Counted from the first letter of the stretch, positions 25,432 to 34,821 are shown. The stretch is 64,000 nt of DNA from Saprospiraceae bacterium UBA2329 (GCA_002344975.1 DDUV01000110.1:41298-105297); one strand, 5' to 3'. The notes: generated by a model not told the origin, from the sequence alone. Translations and numbers: made by a program.

Positions 25432-27918
25432 TTACCCCCGTCGCACCAATCGCTGATAATCCAAAAAGTAGATAAGCTTGATGGAGAGGCTGTTGTTTTG
25501 CGGCGCGTCGAAGAGATTGTCCAAGTTGGAAAAATAATCCTCGCCGGCCAGCGCATCGGCGTGCAACACCGAGTTTTTCCAAATCACAAACAAATCGCTG
25601 CCGGGCGCAAATCGCCAGCGGAAAATCATGTCCACATTGAAGGCATTAAAATTGGCATCGCGCTCGGGGTTGTGGCTCGTTTCGCCCAAGTTACCGTCCT
25701 CCGTCAGCAGGTGGTACCGGCTGTACTCTACGTTGGTCCAGTAGTGCCGGGCGCGCAGGGTGAGGGCTGTATTGGGATTGAAGGTGTAGCTGGTATTGAA
25801 CACATTTTCCACCGTTTGAATGAGACGGCGACCAAAAATGACGTCGGTGACGCCGGTGGCCGGGTTCTCTATTTTGTCGGCAAAGCCCACATCGTTGTAC
25901 CAGTGTCCGTAGTATGTACTGAGGCTGAGCGTGAGTTTGTCGTTGACGCGATAGCGGGGCGATATGCTCGTATTCCAGCGGTAGCGGCCCTCGTCGGCAA
26001 AGGTGCGGAAGTTGCTGTTCATGGAAATGCGGATCTGCTTCCTATTGTCGGTGCCGAACCAGAATCCGACGTTGTTGTTGGTGGGAAAATGATAAAACCT
26101 GCCCGACGTGCGCGCTTCAAAATAGTCAAAGGTTCTGACAGGTTCGTGATAGGTAAAGACATTAAAATTCCAAAAGGTTTTCGTTTGCGCCCATGCCCAG
26201 AAATTGATGCCGAAATCTGTAAACACATTGGGCTTATACAGGCGGTTGTAGTTGACATAAGCTCCGCCGCCCGCCGAGTTGAATTTGCCGAAAGGCTGGT
26301 ATTGTTGGTAGTTGATTTCCGCGCCAACACTGCGTTCGTTGTTGTTGTACAAAAAGCCCAGATCGTTGGGATTATAGGTGTCGCTTTCTTCCACATACGA
26401 CAGCCCGCCCTGCCACTTGCCGCTGATTTTGCCGATGCCGATGTTCCAGGAATGCCCCAGATCAACCTGGCCGGGGTGGTACAACTGGCTCAATACCCCG
26501 CGACCGCGCAGCCCCCAGGAGTTGCCTTTGTTGCGAAAATCGAACACCGCCGCGCTCACATTGGCGTCATAATCGGCGCCCGAACGCCAGGCCGTAGTAT
26601 TGACCAGCGACACAAAGGAGTTGTTTTTCAGGTTTTGATCGGCTACCATGACGGTGTAGTTCGTCAAGGGGTCGGTTTCCACTTCGCGCTCTAAGCCCTC
26701 GGCATTGCGAATGACGGCATGGCTGCGCGCCGAGGTGGCATTGAACAGGCCCAAACCCAGCCCTTTGGCCGTGCGGCCCGATATTTTGCTGGCGTTGATG
26801 AGCTTGGCCTGTTGCGGATTGGAGACTATGGTTTCGCCTTCCTGTAATTGATCTTCTACGTCCCAATATTTGATGGGCGTGCCCCCGATGCGGCGCGAGT
26901 AAAACAGGCCGCCTTTGTTGAACAGCTCGGTGCCTTCTGTGAAAAACTGCCGGTTTTCGTTGAATTGTACCTCGAACGGCGAAAGATTGAGTATCTGATT
27001 GTCCGACTGCGCCTCCCCGAAGTCGGGAATGAGCGTCATATCAAGGGTAAAGGCGTCGCTGATGCCGTACTTCACATCCATGCCGCCGTTGAACGAGTAG
27101 CCGAGGCTGTTTTTGGGGTCGCTGTTTTTATCGTGGTAATGCTGGCCGTACACCGCAACAAACGGAGTCGCCTGAAGGCGCAGCGGCGCTTTGATGTTTT
27201 CAAACCCCTCAATGATGCCGGACTGAATGAGGAAACCGTTGACCTGCGGGTCTATGTAGTTCCAGAAGCTGTTCTCATTGAGGCGCTTAACACTTCTCCC
27301 GAAATTGATGTGCCAGCTTTGGACCGGCGTTTTGGGAAAGCGCAAGGCCGCAAAAGGAATGTGAATTTCGGCCGTCCAGCCCTTGTCGTTGATGATGGAT
27401 TTGTTGTACCACACGGCATCCCAGTTGATGTCTTCGCCTTGGGTGACGATCTGGTTGCCGTCGTTGTCGCCGCCTGAAACGGGAGCAATTTTCAAGTCCA
27501 CCTGAACGCCGGCGGGCGTCACCAAAAAGCCCAGCCCGTTGAGGCCGTCCTGATAGGCGTCAATAAAAACGCCGAACACGTCCGTATTGCCGAGGCGGTC
27601 GCGTTGGGTGAGTTCCTGCAGGATGCTGTCGGGGCGCGGGTCCAACATTTGTGCGCCGATATAAATGCCTGAGTTATCGTAAATTACTTTGATCTGAGTG
27701 GTAAAAGCCGAAGCTGCGCCGGGAACAGGAGAAGTTTGGACAAAGTCCGCAGCTATGGCGGCATTTGCCCAAACCTGCTCGTTCAATACGCCGTCTATCG
27801 TTATGCGTTCCTCTGTTCGGAGGGCAGTCATGCGGCGTTTTTGAGGCGCGGACGACTGAGCAAAAGCAGCTACTCCGGCGAGGAGCATAGCGATAAGGAG
27901 AAAGGCGTTGCGTTTCAT
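25432..27918 (-). CDS. DUF5916 outer-membrane protein with CBM9-like N-terminus
   Basis: 828 residues from ATG 27918, which gives the signal peptide KRNAFLLIAMLLAGVAAFAQ. An N-terminal carbohydrate-binding-module-9-like domain (~30-225: ERITIDGVLNEQVWANAA, VIYDNSGIYIGAQMLDPRPD, EIHIPFAALRFPK) is followed by a long DUF5916 region of aromatic-rich beta strands (~240-828) typical of an outer-membrane barrel. It ends SIKLIYFLDYQRLVRRG. Family members often sit with TonB-dependent or peptidase genes; function not established. An upstream extension to 28044 is open but would put the signal peptide internally. The palindromic element lies upstream. Confidence 0.88.
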   Translation of the reverse strand: MKRNAFLLIAMLLAGVAAFAQSSAPQKRRMTALRTEERITIDGVLNEQVWANAAIAADFVQTSPVPGAASAFTTQIKVIYDNSGIYIGAQMLDPRPDSILQELTQRDRLGNTDVFGVFIDAYQDGLNGLGFLVTPAGVQVDLKIAPVSGGDNDGNQIVTQGEDINWDAVWYNKSIINDKGWTAEIHIPFAALRFPKTPVQSWHINFGRSVKRLNENSFWNYIDPQVNGFLIQSGIIEGFENIKAPLRLQATPFVAVYGQHYHDKNSDPKNSLGYSFNGGMDVKYGISDAFTLDMTLIPDFGEAQSDNQILNLSPFEVQFNENRQFFTEGTELFNKGGLFYSRRIGGTPIKYWDVEDQLQEGETIVSNPQQAKLINASKISGRTAKGLGLGLFNATSARSHAVIRNAEGLEREVETDPLTNYTVMVADQNLKNNSFVSLVNTTAWRSGADYDANVSAAVFDFRNKGNSWGLRGRGVLSQLYHPGQVDLGHSWNIGIGKISGKWQGGLSYVEESDTYNPNDLGFLYNNNERSVGAEINYQQYQPFGKFNSAGGGAYVNYNRLYKPNVFTDFGINFWAWAQTKTFWNFNVFTYHEPVRTFDYFEARTSGRFYHFPTNNNVGFWFGTDNRKQIRISMNSNFRTFADEGRYRWNTSISPRYRVNDKLTLSLSTYYGHWYNDVGFADKIENPATGVTDVIFGRRLIQTVENVFNTSYTFNPNTALTLRARHYWTNVEYSRYHLLTEDGNLGETSHNPERDANFNAFNVDMIFRWRFAPGSDLFVIWKNSVLHADALAGEDYFSNLDNLFDAPQNNSLSIKLIYFLDYQRLVRRG

Positions 27919-28070
27919 TGGGTGACTTCTTAATGGTAACCGGCTAAAAAATTCGAGTTTTCCGATAAAGGGAAATCCCAAATACCGGCAACCGGAACGA
28001 ACAGACTGTGCTTTTTTGTAAAGGTTGCACAAAAGGGGCATCAAAAAAACTGTTTTTGCCCGCTACAAAA

Positions 28071-28182
28071 GGGCATCAAAAAAACAGATTTTCATTTTCG
28101 TCAAAGGATTAGATAAGTAAACGCTTCATTTTAAGTGCCTTATCTGATCCTTTGGCCTTAATAAAATGAAAAACTGTTTTTG
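28071..28182. repeat. Palindromic intergenic element, copy 1
   Basis: Core 28092-28169: left arm with caaaggattagataag, a ~21-base spacer, right arm with cttatctgatcctttgg and aaaatga. The pairing continues outward: gggcatc(a)n with cagattttca on the left against tgaaaaactgtttttgccc on the right. The 78-base core matches the core at 63847-63924 in 72 positions. Two of the differences in the arms (28101, 28146) turn C-G or A-T pairs into G-T wobbles, so the hairpin still forms in RNA. Confidence 0.9.
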
Positions 28183-28219
28183 CCCACTACAAAAGTAGCG
28201 AGAAAAAGGCAGGGCTTGT

Positions 28220-28227
28220 TATTTTTG
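28220..28227 (+). promoter_or_regulatory. Possible -7 element of the cyclase gene
   Basis: TATTTTTG followed by CC, a perfect TAnnTTTG, 55 bases before the ATG at 28283. It lies between the palindromic element and the second copy of its edge. No clear -33 TTG. Confidence 0.45.
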
Positions 28228-28282
28228 CCCGGATATGGGGCAATGAAAAAGCAGATTTTCATTTTCGCCCCGCTACCATGTC

Positions 28283-31200
28283 ATGCCGGTGAAAAATCTT
28301 ATTCCACATTTCATTCAGGATCAAAGTCTTGCAGGCAAAACCTACGGGCGCATGCAGGCTTATACCATGTTTGTGGACATGTCGGGCTTCACGGCCCTCA
28401 CCGAAACCCTCATGGCGCAGGGGGCGCGCGGCGCCGAACAACTCTCGCAGGCGCTGAACGACATTTTTAGTCCATTGGTGCGCCTGGTGTATAGCCGGGG
28501 CGGCTTCATTCCGTACTTTGCCGGAGACGCCTTCACGGCCATTTTTCCTGCCAACAGCCCCCGCGTTACTGCTACCGGATTCATACAAACGGCCATCATA
28601 GCCCGCGATATGTTTGCCGGTAAAGAACTTCATCTTGGCGCCTTTTCTATCTCTATCAAAATCGGTTTGTCGTTCGGCAATGTGGAGTGGGGCATTGTAG
28701 GCGGCAACCGGCAAGCGTATTATTTTCGGGGCTTGCCGGTAGATCACAGTGCGCAGGGGCAGTCCATGGCCGGGAAATTGGAAATTGTGGTAGATGCCGC
28801 TTTGTGCAAGATGCTGGATGGGCAGGGTTTTTCTTTGTCGGAACTCAGCGGCGGGTTCAAAAAACTCAACGATACGCCTCCCGTCAGACTTCATTCTGGC
28901 AAAGCTGCCGAACTGCCCGAACTGAACGAGGCGGTCGGCTTGCGGTTTTTGCCCCGCGAAGTGCTCGATTTCAACCAAAGCGGAGAATTCCGCACGGTCA
29001 TTGCGGTTTTCCTTTCTTTTGACGGCGTGGACAACCACGAACTGCTCGACCGGTTTGCAGGCATCGCATTGGAACAGGCCGACAATTTTTCGGGCTATTT
29101 TAAAGAAATTGACTTCGGCGATAAAGGCGGGGTCATGGTTGTCTTTTTCGGGGCGCCGGTTTCTTTTGAAAACAATGTCAGCCGGGCTTTGGAATTTTTC
29201 TTTGCCCTGCAAGCCGAAACCGAAGAGCTTCGCCACAGCAGCCCTTTGCAGTTCAAGGCGGGCATCACCATCGGCACGGCCTACACAGGCATCGTGGGCG
29301 GGGTGGAGCGCTGCCAATATGCGGCGGTGGGCAATCGGGTGAATCTGGCTGCGCGGCTGATGAGCCATGCCGATTGGGGCGAGGCTTTGGTGGACAATGA
29401 ACTCCGCAAAAACCGGCAGTATCGTTTCTACCACAAAGGCGATATTAAATATAAAGGTATAAAAGGCAACGTGCCTACTTATTTGCTGTTGGGTCGCAAC
29501 CTTGAGTATCAACATAGTTTTTCGGGGCCTTTGGTGGGGCGTACACGCGAAATGGAGCAACTCCTCCGCTTTTCCGAGCCTTTGACCAAAGGGGTAAGTC
29601 CCGGCACGGTCGTCGTTTATGGCGAGGCCGGCTCCGGCAAAAGCAGGCTTTGTTTCGAACTGCGCAATTCTTTACAAAAAAGCGATCTGGCAGAGTGGTA
29701 CACCTGCGCCGCCGATCAGATACTTCAAAAGCCGCTCAACGCTTTCCTCTTCTTTCTGAGAAATTACTTCGACCAGTCGCTCGAAGCGGCGCCCCGCGAA
29801 AATCGCCGGAGATTTGAAGCCGGTTTTGACGCGCTGATAGCAGAGCTGGAGCAAAAAAAAGCCCCCGGATACGAGTTCATGCAACGCGAACTGTGGCGCA
29901 TCCGATCTGTGCTGGCCGGCCTGCTGGGCATTCACTACCCCGATTCTCTGTGGGAACAATTGGATGCCAAAGGCCGCTATGAAAACACCACCCAGGCCAT
30001 CCTGCACCTGCTCAACGTGGAGGCAGCCCTCCAGCCCTTTGTATTGGAAATAGAAGACGCACACTGGCTCGACGATCAATCCGCCGAACTGCTGCACGAG
30101 ATCGTCCGCCGTTTGCACAAATGGCCCATTTTGATATTGGTCACCTCCCGCTACCGCGACGACGGTAAAGAACCGGAAATCCTGCCCGAAGCTGCGCAGG
30201 CGGAACAATTAGTGATTCGGCTTTCTCCGTTGGAAGCCGAGTCGGTGCGGCGTTTTGCCGAGCTTCACCTGCAAGGGAAAATAAGCCCGGGATTCTACGA
30301 GCAGCTATTGCGCCACACCAACAGCAATCCTTTTTATGTAGAGCAGGTTTTGGAGTATTGCGTCGAGCGGAATCTGCTCCGGCAGGAAAACGGTGTGTGG
30401 CATGTCACCGCCGAAGACATTGACCTCTCCGGCTCCATACAATCTATTCTGACTGCCCGTATTGACCGGCTTTCTACGCTGGCGCGCGAAACGGTGAAAG
30501 CCGCTGCGGTGATCGGCAGAGAATTTGAAGTGCCCGTGCTCAATGAGGTCATGATTCATCAGGAAGACTTCCTGCGGGCCGAAGGCAACAGTCAAACGCT
30601 GCTTCAGGAGCAGATCAAAACCGGCGAACGGGGGCAAATCTGGCATGCGCTCACCGAATTGAGGTACATTTTCAGGCACTCGCTGCTTAGAGAAGCCGCC
30701 TACAACATGCAATTGCGTTCGCGCCTCAGCCAATTGCACGCCCTCATTGCTCAGGCCATAGAACAACTGCACACCGCCGACTTGCAGGAACGCTATGCCG
30801 ACCTCGCTTTTCACTACGAACAAGCCGGCATTGTGGGAAAAACCTGCGAATACCTCCTCAAAGCCGCCGATTATGCCCGCCGGAATTACCAAAACAAACA
30901 GGCCCTGCACTATTACGACAAGCTGATTGCCCTGTTGCCTCGCAAAGCCGAGCCGGAGCAAGTCATTAAGGCGCATCTGAGGCGGGGCAAAATTCTGGAG
31001 CAAACCGGCCGCTGGGAAGAGTGTCGGCAAAGTTATGCCCGCGCGCTCCGCACTGCTCAACGCACGCATCAGGAGGCATGGCTGGGGCAGGCACACAATC
31101 ATTTGGGGCAGGTCTTGCTGCTGCTGGGAGATTACAACGGCGCGCAAAAACACTTTGAAAAAGCATCCGAACTGGCCGAGGTTCAAAACGACGTCATCGG

Positions 31201-32314
31201 GCAGGCCCGCGTGTACGGCAATCTGGGCAATCTTTTTTTCAGGCTTGGCCAATACAATCGTGCCAAAGACTACTACACCCGCAGCATTGCGGCTGCCCGC
31301 CGTTCCGATCCCGCCGCCGTGGGCGCGCAAACAGTGGCGCATTTTGCATTGGCCTGTATGAACCAGGGAGATTTCGACAATGCCGTCAACATCATTCAGG
31401 AGCAAATTCCGCACTCGCGCATACTGGGCGACAAACCCGGCATGACCTCGCTCTACACCAATCTGGGCATCATCTATTTTGAAAAAGGCGATTATGATGC
31501 CGCCTTAGACAGCTACCGGCAGGGAATAGCCCTGAGCGAAGAATTGGGCAACAAGATGTTTACCGCCATCAATACCGGGTGCATCGGCAGCGTATATGAA
31601 CGGCGCGGCGAGTACTCCAAAGCCATGCAGCATTTTGTGCGCGATCTGGAACTGGTGGAAGAAATGGGCGACAAACAAGGCATTGCCATCGCCCTGACGC
31701 TGATCGGCGAACTGCTCAGCTACATGGGAGAGTTTGGACAAGCGATAGATTATTTGCAAAAAAGCATCATGATTTGCGAAGAACTCCGCTACCAGAAAGG
31801 CCTGGCCAAAGCCATAAATACATTGGGGGACGTATTTTTTTACACAGGGCAACACCAACGCGCCATAGAATACTACGATCGGGCCATTGAGGTCAGCCGC
31901 GAGATTGACGCCAAAGCAGTATTAGGTATTTCATTGGTGGAAAAAGGAGCCGTACTGGTAGAAACGGGCCAAACGGAAGACCTGGAAAACATTGTATCGG
32001 AGTCCTTGCAGCTTGCCTTGTCTCTGGGGCACAGCGAGCTTGAATTTGAAGCGCGCCTGCTCGCTGCGCAGTTGCTGAATCTCCAAAACCGGAGAGAGGC
32101 CGCCATTCAGTCGCTTCAAGACCTTGCCCAAAGCCCCCTGCCTCCCGAACAGCAAGCGGCGTTGTATTATCAACTACACCGCATGTCTCCCGATCAGGAC
32201 AACCTGCGCTGGCGCGCCCTGGAACTATACCAAGGCCTCTGCGACCAAACGCCTAAGTACTTATTTAAAGCGCGGCTGAGCGCACTTGGATCGAAAGATG
32301 ATGGGGAAGGATAA
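28283..32314 (+). CDS. Soluble-adenylyl-cyclase-like protein: two cyclase domains, NTPase, TPR
   Basis: 1,343 residues, no signal peptide. C1 cyclase domain (~25-190): metal Asp32 in MFVDMSGFTALTE and Asp82 in YFAGDAFTAIFP, but no catalytic Asn/Arg. C2 domain (~235-400): the first metal Asp is replaced by Ser (VFLSFDGV), while Asn354 and Arg358 are kept in VGNRVNLAARLM. So one active site with split residues can form between C1 and C2. Then an AAA/STAND-type NTPase (~420-700; P-loop GEAGSGKS at 447-454, Walker B-like LEIEDAHWLDD) and about ten TPR repeats (~860-1290). This is the layout of animal soluble adenylyl cyclase (ADCY10). Product (cAMP or cGMP) is not certain: the ADCY10 adenine-contacting Lys95 and Thr405 correspond here to Tyr and Ala. 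Confidence 0.88.
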   Translation: MPVKNLIPHFIQDQSLAGKTYGRMQAYTMFVDMSGFTALTETLMAQGARGAEQLSQALNDIFSPLVRLVYSRGGFIPYFAGDAFTAIFPANSPRVTATGFIQTAIIARDMFAGKELHLGAFSISIKIGLSFGNVEWGIVGGNRQAYYFRGLPVDHSAQGQSMAGKLEIVVDAALCKMLDGQGFSLSELSGGFKKLNDTPPVRLHSGKAAELPELNEAVGLRFLPREVLDFNQSGEFRTVIAVFLSFDGVDNHELLDRFAGIALEQADNFSGYFKEIDFGDKGGVMVVFFGAPVSFENNVSRALEFFFALQAETEELRHSSPLQFKAGITIGTAYTGIVGGVERCQYAAVGNRVNLAARLMSHADWGEALVDNELRKNRQYRFYHKGDIKYKGIKGNVPTYLLLGRNLEYQHSFSGPLVGRTREMEQLLRFSEPLTKGVSPGTVVVYGEAGSGKSRLCFELRNSLQKSDLAEWYTCAADQILQKPLNAFLFFLRNYFDQSLEAAPRENRRRFEAGFDALIAELEQKKAPGYEFMQRELWRIRSVLAGLLGIHYPDSLWEQLDAKGRYENTTQAILHLLNVEAALQPFVLEIEDAHWLDDQSAELLHEIVRRLHKWPILILVTSRYRDDGKEPEILPEAAQAEQLVIRLSPLEAESVRRFAELHLQGKISPGFYEQLLRHTNSNPFYVEQVLEYCVERNLLRQENGVWHVTAEDIDLSGSIQSILTARIDRLSTLARETVKAAAVIGREFEVPVLNEVMIHQEDFLRAEGNSQTLLQEQIKTGERGQIWHALTELRYIFRHSLLREAAYNMQLRSRLSQLHALIAQAIEQLHTADLQERYADLAFHYEQAGIVGKTCEYLLKAADYARRNYQNKQALHYYDKLIALLPRKAEPEQVIKAHLRRGKILEQTGRWEECRQSYARALRTAQRTHQEAWLGQAHNHLGQVLLLLGDYNGAQKHFEKASELAEVQNDVIGQARVYGNLGNLFFRLGQYNRAKDYYTRSIAAARRSDPAAVGAQTVAHFALACMNQGDFDNAVNIIQEQIPHSRILGDKPGMTSLYTNLGIIYFEKGDYDAALDSYRQGIALSEELGNKMFTAINTGCIGSVYERRGEYSKAMQHFVRDLELVEEMGDKQGIAIALTLIGELLSYMGEFGQAIDYLQKSIMICEELRYQKGLAKAINTLGDVFFYTGQHQRAIEYYDRAIEVSREIDAKAVLGISLVEKGAVLVETGQTEDLENIVSESLQLALSLGHSELEFEARLLAAQLLNLQNRREAAIQSLQDLAQSPLPPEQQAALYYQLHRMSPDQDNLRWRALELYQGLCDQTPKYLFKARLSALGSKDDGEG

Positions 32315-32340
32315 AAAAAATATTTTTTTTGCGACAATAA

Positions 32341-32370
32341 TTGCACATTTTAAAAAAAGCTATATCTTTA
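32341..32370 (+). promoter_or_regulatory. Promoter of the Cys-rich T9SS surface protein
   Basis: TTG (32341-32343), 19 bases, TATCTTTA (32363-32370) then CCCCGC. Well-spaced Bacteroidota promoter. The start codon is at 32562, so the leader would be about 185 bases long. An A8-TA-T8 palindrome (32313-32330) just upstream may end the cyclase transcript. Confidence 0.65.
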
Positions 32371-32561
32371 CCCCGCAAATTAATCTCGTGACTTCCGACG
32401 GCCTTACCAACATCCCCCTCCGGTAATCGTCGAGAAGCATTTTCAATAAGAGGCATACCTGACAGCTTTGAGATTGCTATCGCGCATCCGCCGTGATAGA
32501 GCATAATTATTTTGCTATAGAATCATCTTTATTTGTTCACACTTAAATTCGGCTTAGACGA

Positions 32562-34523
32562 ATGAAAGCACTTCACATTCTCTCCAACCTGAGCGGAAAG
32601 ACGTTGTTCTTGCCCGTTCTCATGGTCATGCTCGCTCTGACTACCAGCTTAGCTCAAGCGCCTGCCAATGACCTCTGTTCCGGGGCAACTCCCATTGCCT
32701 GCGGCCAAACTCTTACCGGCAGCACCCTCAGTGCTACCATTGACCAGGCTCCTGCCTGCGGACTTTCCCTTCCCAAGTATGGCGTGTGGTACAGCATCGC
32801 CGGTACGGGCGGCGACATTACACTGTCCACATGCGGCGGCGCCAACTGGGACACGCAGATCGGCGTTTACTCCGGTTCTTGCGCAGCGCTTACCTGCGTA
32901 GCCGGCAACAACAACTTCTGCGGTCGCCAGTCAACCGTGACGTTCAGTTCTGTATCTGGTACCACCTACTACATTTGGGTAACCGGTGTGATTGACGCTC
33001 GCGGCAACTTCAGCCTGTCGGCAACTTGCGCCAACGTGGCTCCGGCCAACGACCTGTGCGCCAATGCACAAGCCCTCACTTGCGGCCAGACGGTAAGCGG
33101 TTCTACTACCGGCGCTACTGCCGATGCAGTAGGTACTTGCACCACTGCTCTTGGCACAGCTCCCGGCGTATGGTACACCCTCACGCCTGCCAACAGTGGC
33201 TCCGTAACCGTGAGCCTGTGCGGCTCCAGCTATGACACCAAAATGGGCGTGTTCAGCGGCACCTGCGGCGCATTGGTTTGCGTTGCGGGCAACGACGACT
33301 TCTGCAGCCTGCAATCTCAGGTGAGCTTCACGGCTACCGCAGGTACTACCTACCGCATCCTTGTAACCGGTTTCAGCTCTGCTTCCGGCAGCTTTACGCT
33401 TAGCACTACCTGCCCGGCCGGCCCGCCGCCGGTGGTTTGTAACTGCACCAACACTACCTCGTTCGGCTCGGCAAACGCGCCCACTACTCCTACTCCTGCA
33501 ACCATCAGCACCGTTCAGTATGCAGGTGAATACGCTACCATCAGCAATGCCGTAGCAGGTAGCACTTATGTGTTCACCAGCTCGAACGCTACCGACTACC
33601 TGACGGTCCGCACCGGGTCTTCTTCCGGCACAGCATTGGCTTGTGGCGTAACGCCGCTCACCGTAACTCCTACTGCCAGCGGAACGCTCTATCTGCACAT
33701 CAATACGAACGCTGCATGCGGCACTCAATCTGTGTCTCGTACAACGACGGTAGCATGTTCTTCCTGCATTGCACCTCCAGCTCCCGCCAACGATGACTGC
33801 TCCGGCGCTATCGCTCTGACGGTAGGTACAACTTGCTCCTTTACGCAATACACAACTGCTGCGGCCACAGCCTCTGCAGGCGTTCCGGCACCGGGTTGTG
33901 CTAATTATGCGGGCGGCGACGTTTGGTTCAGTGTAGTAGTTCCGGCCAGCGGCCACCTTATCCTTGACTCGCAGACAGGCGTTATCACCGACGGCGGCAT
34001 GGCTATCTATTCCGGCTCTTGCGGTTCTTTGACGCTCATTGAATGCGATGACGATGATAGCGCCAACGGCTTGATGGCTCTTATCAACCGTACTGGTCTT
34101 ACTCCTGGTTCTACCATTTATGTGCGTTTCTGGGAGTATGGCAATGATAACCCGGGTACTTTCAGCATTTGCGCGCGCAACGGTACTCCTCCGACGCTTA
34201 CGGCGCCCACCAACACCACCGCTGAACTTGCCGGTGAAGTGGTAGGTTTGCCCGAAGGCGCTCTCACGGTAGGCCAGGTGTTCCCCAACCCGATGGTGGG
34301 CAGCACAGCCAATATCCGCGTGGACTCTCCGAAGGAAACCGAAGCCATCGTTCGCTTCATGGACCAAATGGGCCGCGAAGTAATGATGATCGAATCTGAC
34401 CTGAACGTAGGCGACAACCTGCTTCAGTTGAACATCAGCCGTCTGCCGGCAGGTACCTACTTCGTGATGGTACAGGTAGAAGGCAAAGTGATTCCGCGCC
34501 GCTTGGTGGTGCCGAGATCATAA
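32562..34523 (+). CDS. Secreted surface protein with Cys-rich beta-sandwich repeats and T9SS tail
   Basis: 653 residues. Signal peptide (LPVLMVMLALTTSLAQ), then repeated units each starting PAND-C-: ~33-155 (PANDLCSGATPIACGQTLTG), ~156-290 (PANDLCANAQALTCGQTVSG) and ~408-550 (PANDDCSGAIALTVGTTCSF). A different Cys-rich domain sits between (~295-405). Each unit carries GVWYS/T-type and IGVYSGSC/CVAGNN motifs, resembling pre-peptidase C-terminal-type sandwiches. The tail (LTVGQVFPNPMVGSTANIRV to LPAGTYFVMVQVEGK) is T9SS type A. It shares its unit type with the SprB-like protein at 2214. Likely an abundant surface protein; no enzyme motif is visible. Confidence 0.85.
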   Translation: MKALHILSNLSGKTLFLPVLMVMLALTTSLAQAPANDLCSGATPIACGQTLTGSTLSATIDQAPACGLSLPKYGVWYSIAGTGGDITLSTCGGANWDTQIGVYSGSCAALTCVAGNNNFCGRQSTVTFSSVSGTTYYIWVTGVIDARGNFSLSATCANVAPANDLCANAQALTCGQTVSGSTTGATADAVGTCTTALGTAPGVWYTLTPANSGSVTVSLCGSSYDTKMGVFSGTCGALVCVAGNDDFCSLQSQVSFTATAGTTYRILVTGFSSASGSFTLSTTCPAGPPPVVCNCTNTTSFGSANAPTTPTPATISTVQYAGEYATISNAVAGSTYVFTSSNATDYLTVRTGSSSGTALACGVTPLTVTPTASGTLYLHINTNAACGTQSVSRTTTVACSSCIAPPAPANDDCSGAIALTVGTTCSFTQYTTAAATASAGVPAPGCANYAGGDVWFSVVVPASGHLILDSQTGVITDGGMAIYSGSCGSLTLIECDDDDSANGLMALINRTGLTPGSTIYVRFWEYGNDNPGTFSICARNGTPPTLTAPTNTTAELAGEVVGLPEGALTVGQVFPNPMVGSTANIRVDSPKETEAIVRFMDQMGREVMMIESDLNVGDNLLQLNISRLPAGTYFVMVQVEGKVIPRRLVVPRS

Positions 34524-34560
34524 TACCGCACCAGGTTCGCAAGAACCTTTGATTTGAAAA

Positions 34561-34604
34561 AACACAGGCAGCGTCCGGCACTCGTCGGGCGCTGTTTGTT
34601 TTTT
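34561..34604 (+). terminator. Rho-independent terminator
   Basis: Stem from cagcgtccg pairing with cgggcgctg (one G-T pair), short loop cactcgt, followed by tttgtttttt. Sits 40 bases after the stop of the 32562 gene. Confidence 0.8.
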
Positions 34605-34764
34605 GGGGCCGGGCGGAGACGTCGGTCAAATGACAATAACTTTTTGTTAAGATCTCAGAATTGGTGATAAAAAAATGATTTATTTATATGCTATATAATT
34701 GATTAAAAGGTAATTGAATCAATTATTGATTGATATTATCAGGAAAGGCATCAAAAAAACGACA

Positions 34765-34795
34765 TTGAATCCCCTCTGCGCAGCCCGTACCTTTA
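34765..34795 (+). promoter_or_regulatory. Promoter of the dockerin-like / Kazal-PKD gene pair
   Basis: TTG (34765-34767), 20 bases, TACCTTTA (34788-34795). Correct spacing for the Bacteroidota housekeeping sigma. The ATG at 34822 follows 26 bases later and supports that start over the in-frame upstream codon at 34714. Confidence 0.68.
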
Positions 34796-34821
34796 CATTC
34801 GCAAAAGGACAGGTACCATTT

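Larger units (their letters stand above)
27919..28282. other. Repeat-rich divergent intergenic region
   Basis: 364 bases between the divergent DUF5916 and cyclase genes. It contains the full palindromic element, a 22-base near-exact direct repeat on its flanks (28051-28072 and 28174-28195, differing at one base), an isolated second copy of the element's left edge (cagattttcattttcg at 28252-28267, also at 28085-28100) and a TATTTTTG box. No coding potential is recognised. Confidence 0.85.
34524..34821. other. Intergenic region with terminator and promoter
   Basis: 298 bases: a terminator near 34561-34604, an A/T-rich stretch (34630-34740) with no recognised gene, and the promoter of the next gene at 34765-34795. 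The phrase ggcatcaaaaaaac at 34747 recurs from the edge of palindromic element copy 1, but the palindrome itself is absent. Confidence 0.6.

Noticed and set aside
25498..26694. 398-codon frame opposite the DUF5916 gene
   Set aside because: Inside a conserved barrel gene, no recognisable domain.
28259..29560. 433-codon open frame antisense to the cyclase start
   Set aside because: Mirror of a high-GC coding frame; no motif, and the sense protein is clearly real.
32931..34367. 478-codon frame opposite the Cys-rich surface protein
   Set aside because: Arg/Ser/Cys-rich shadow of a repetitive coding sequence, without homology that I recognise.
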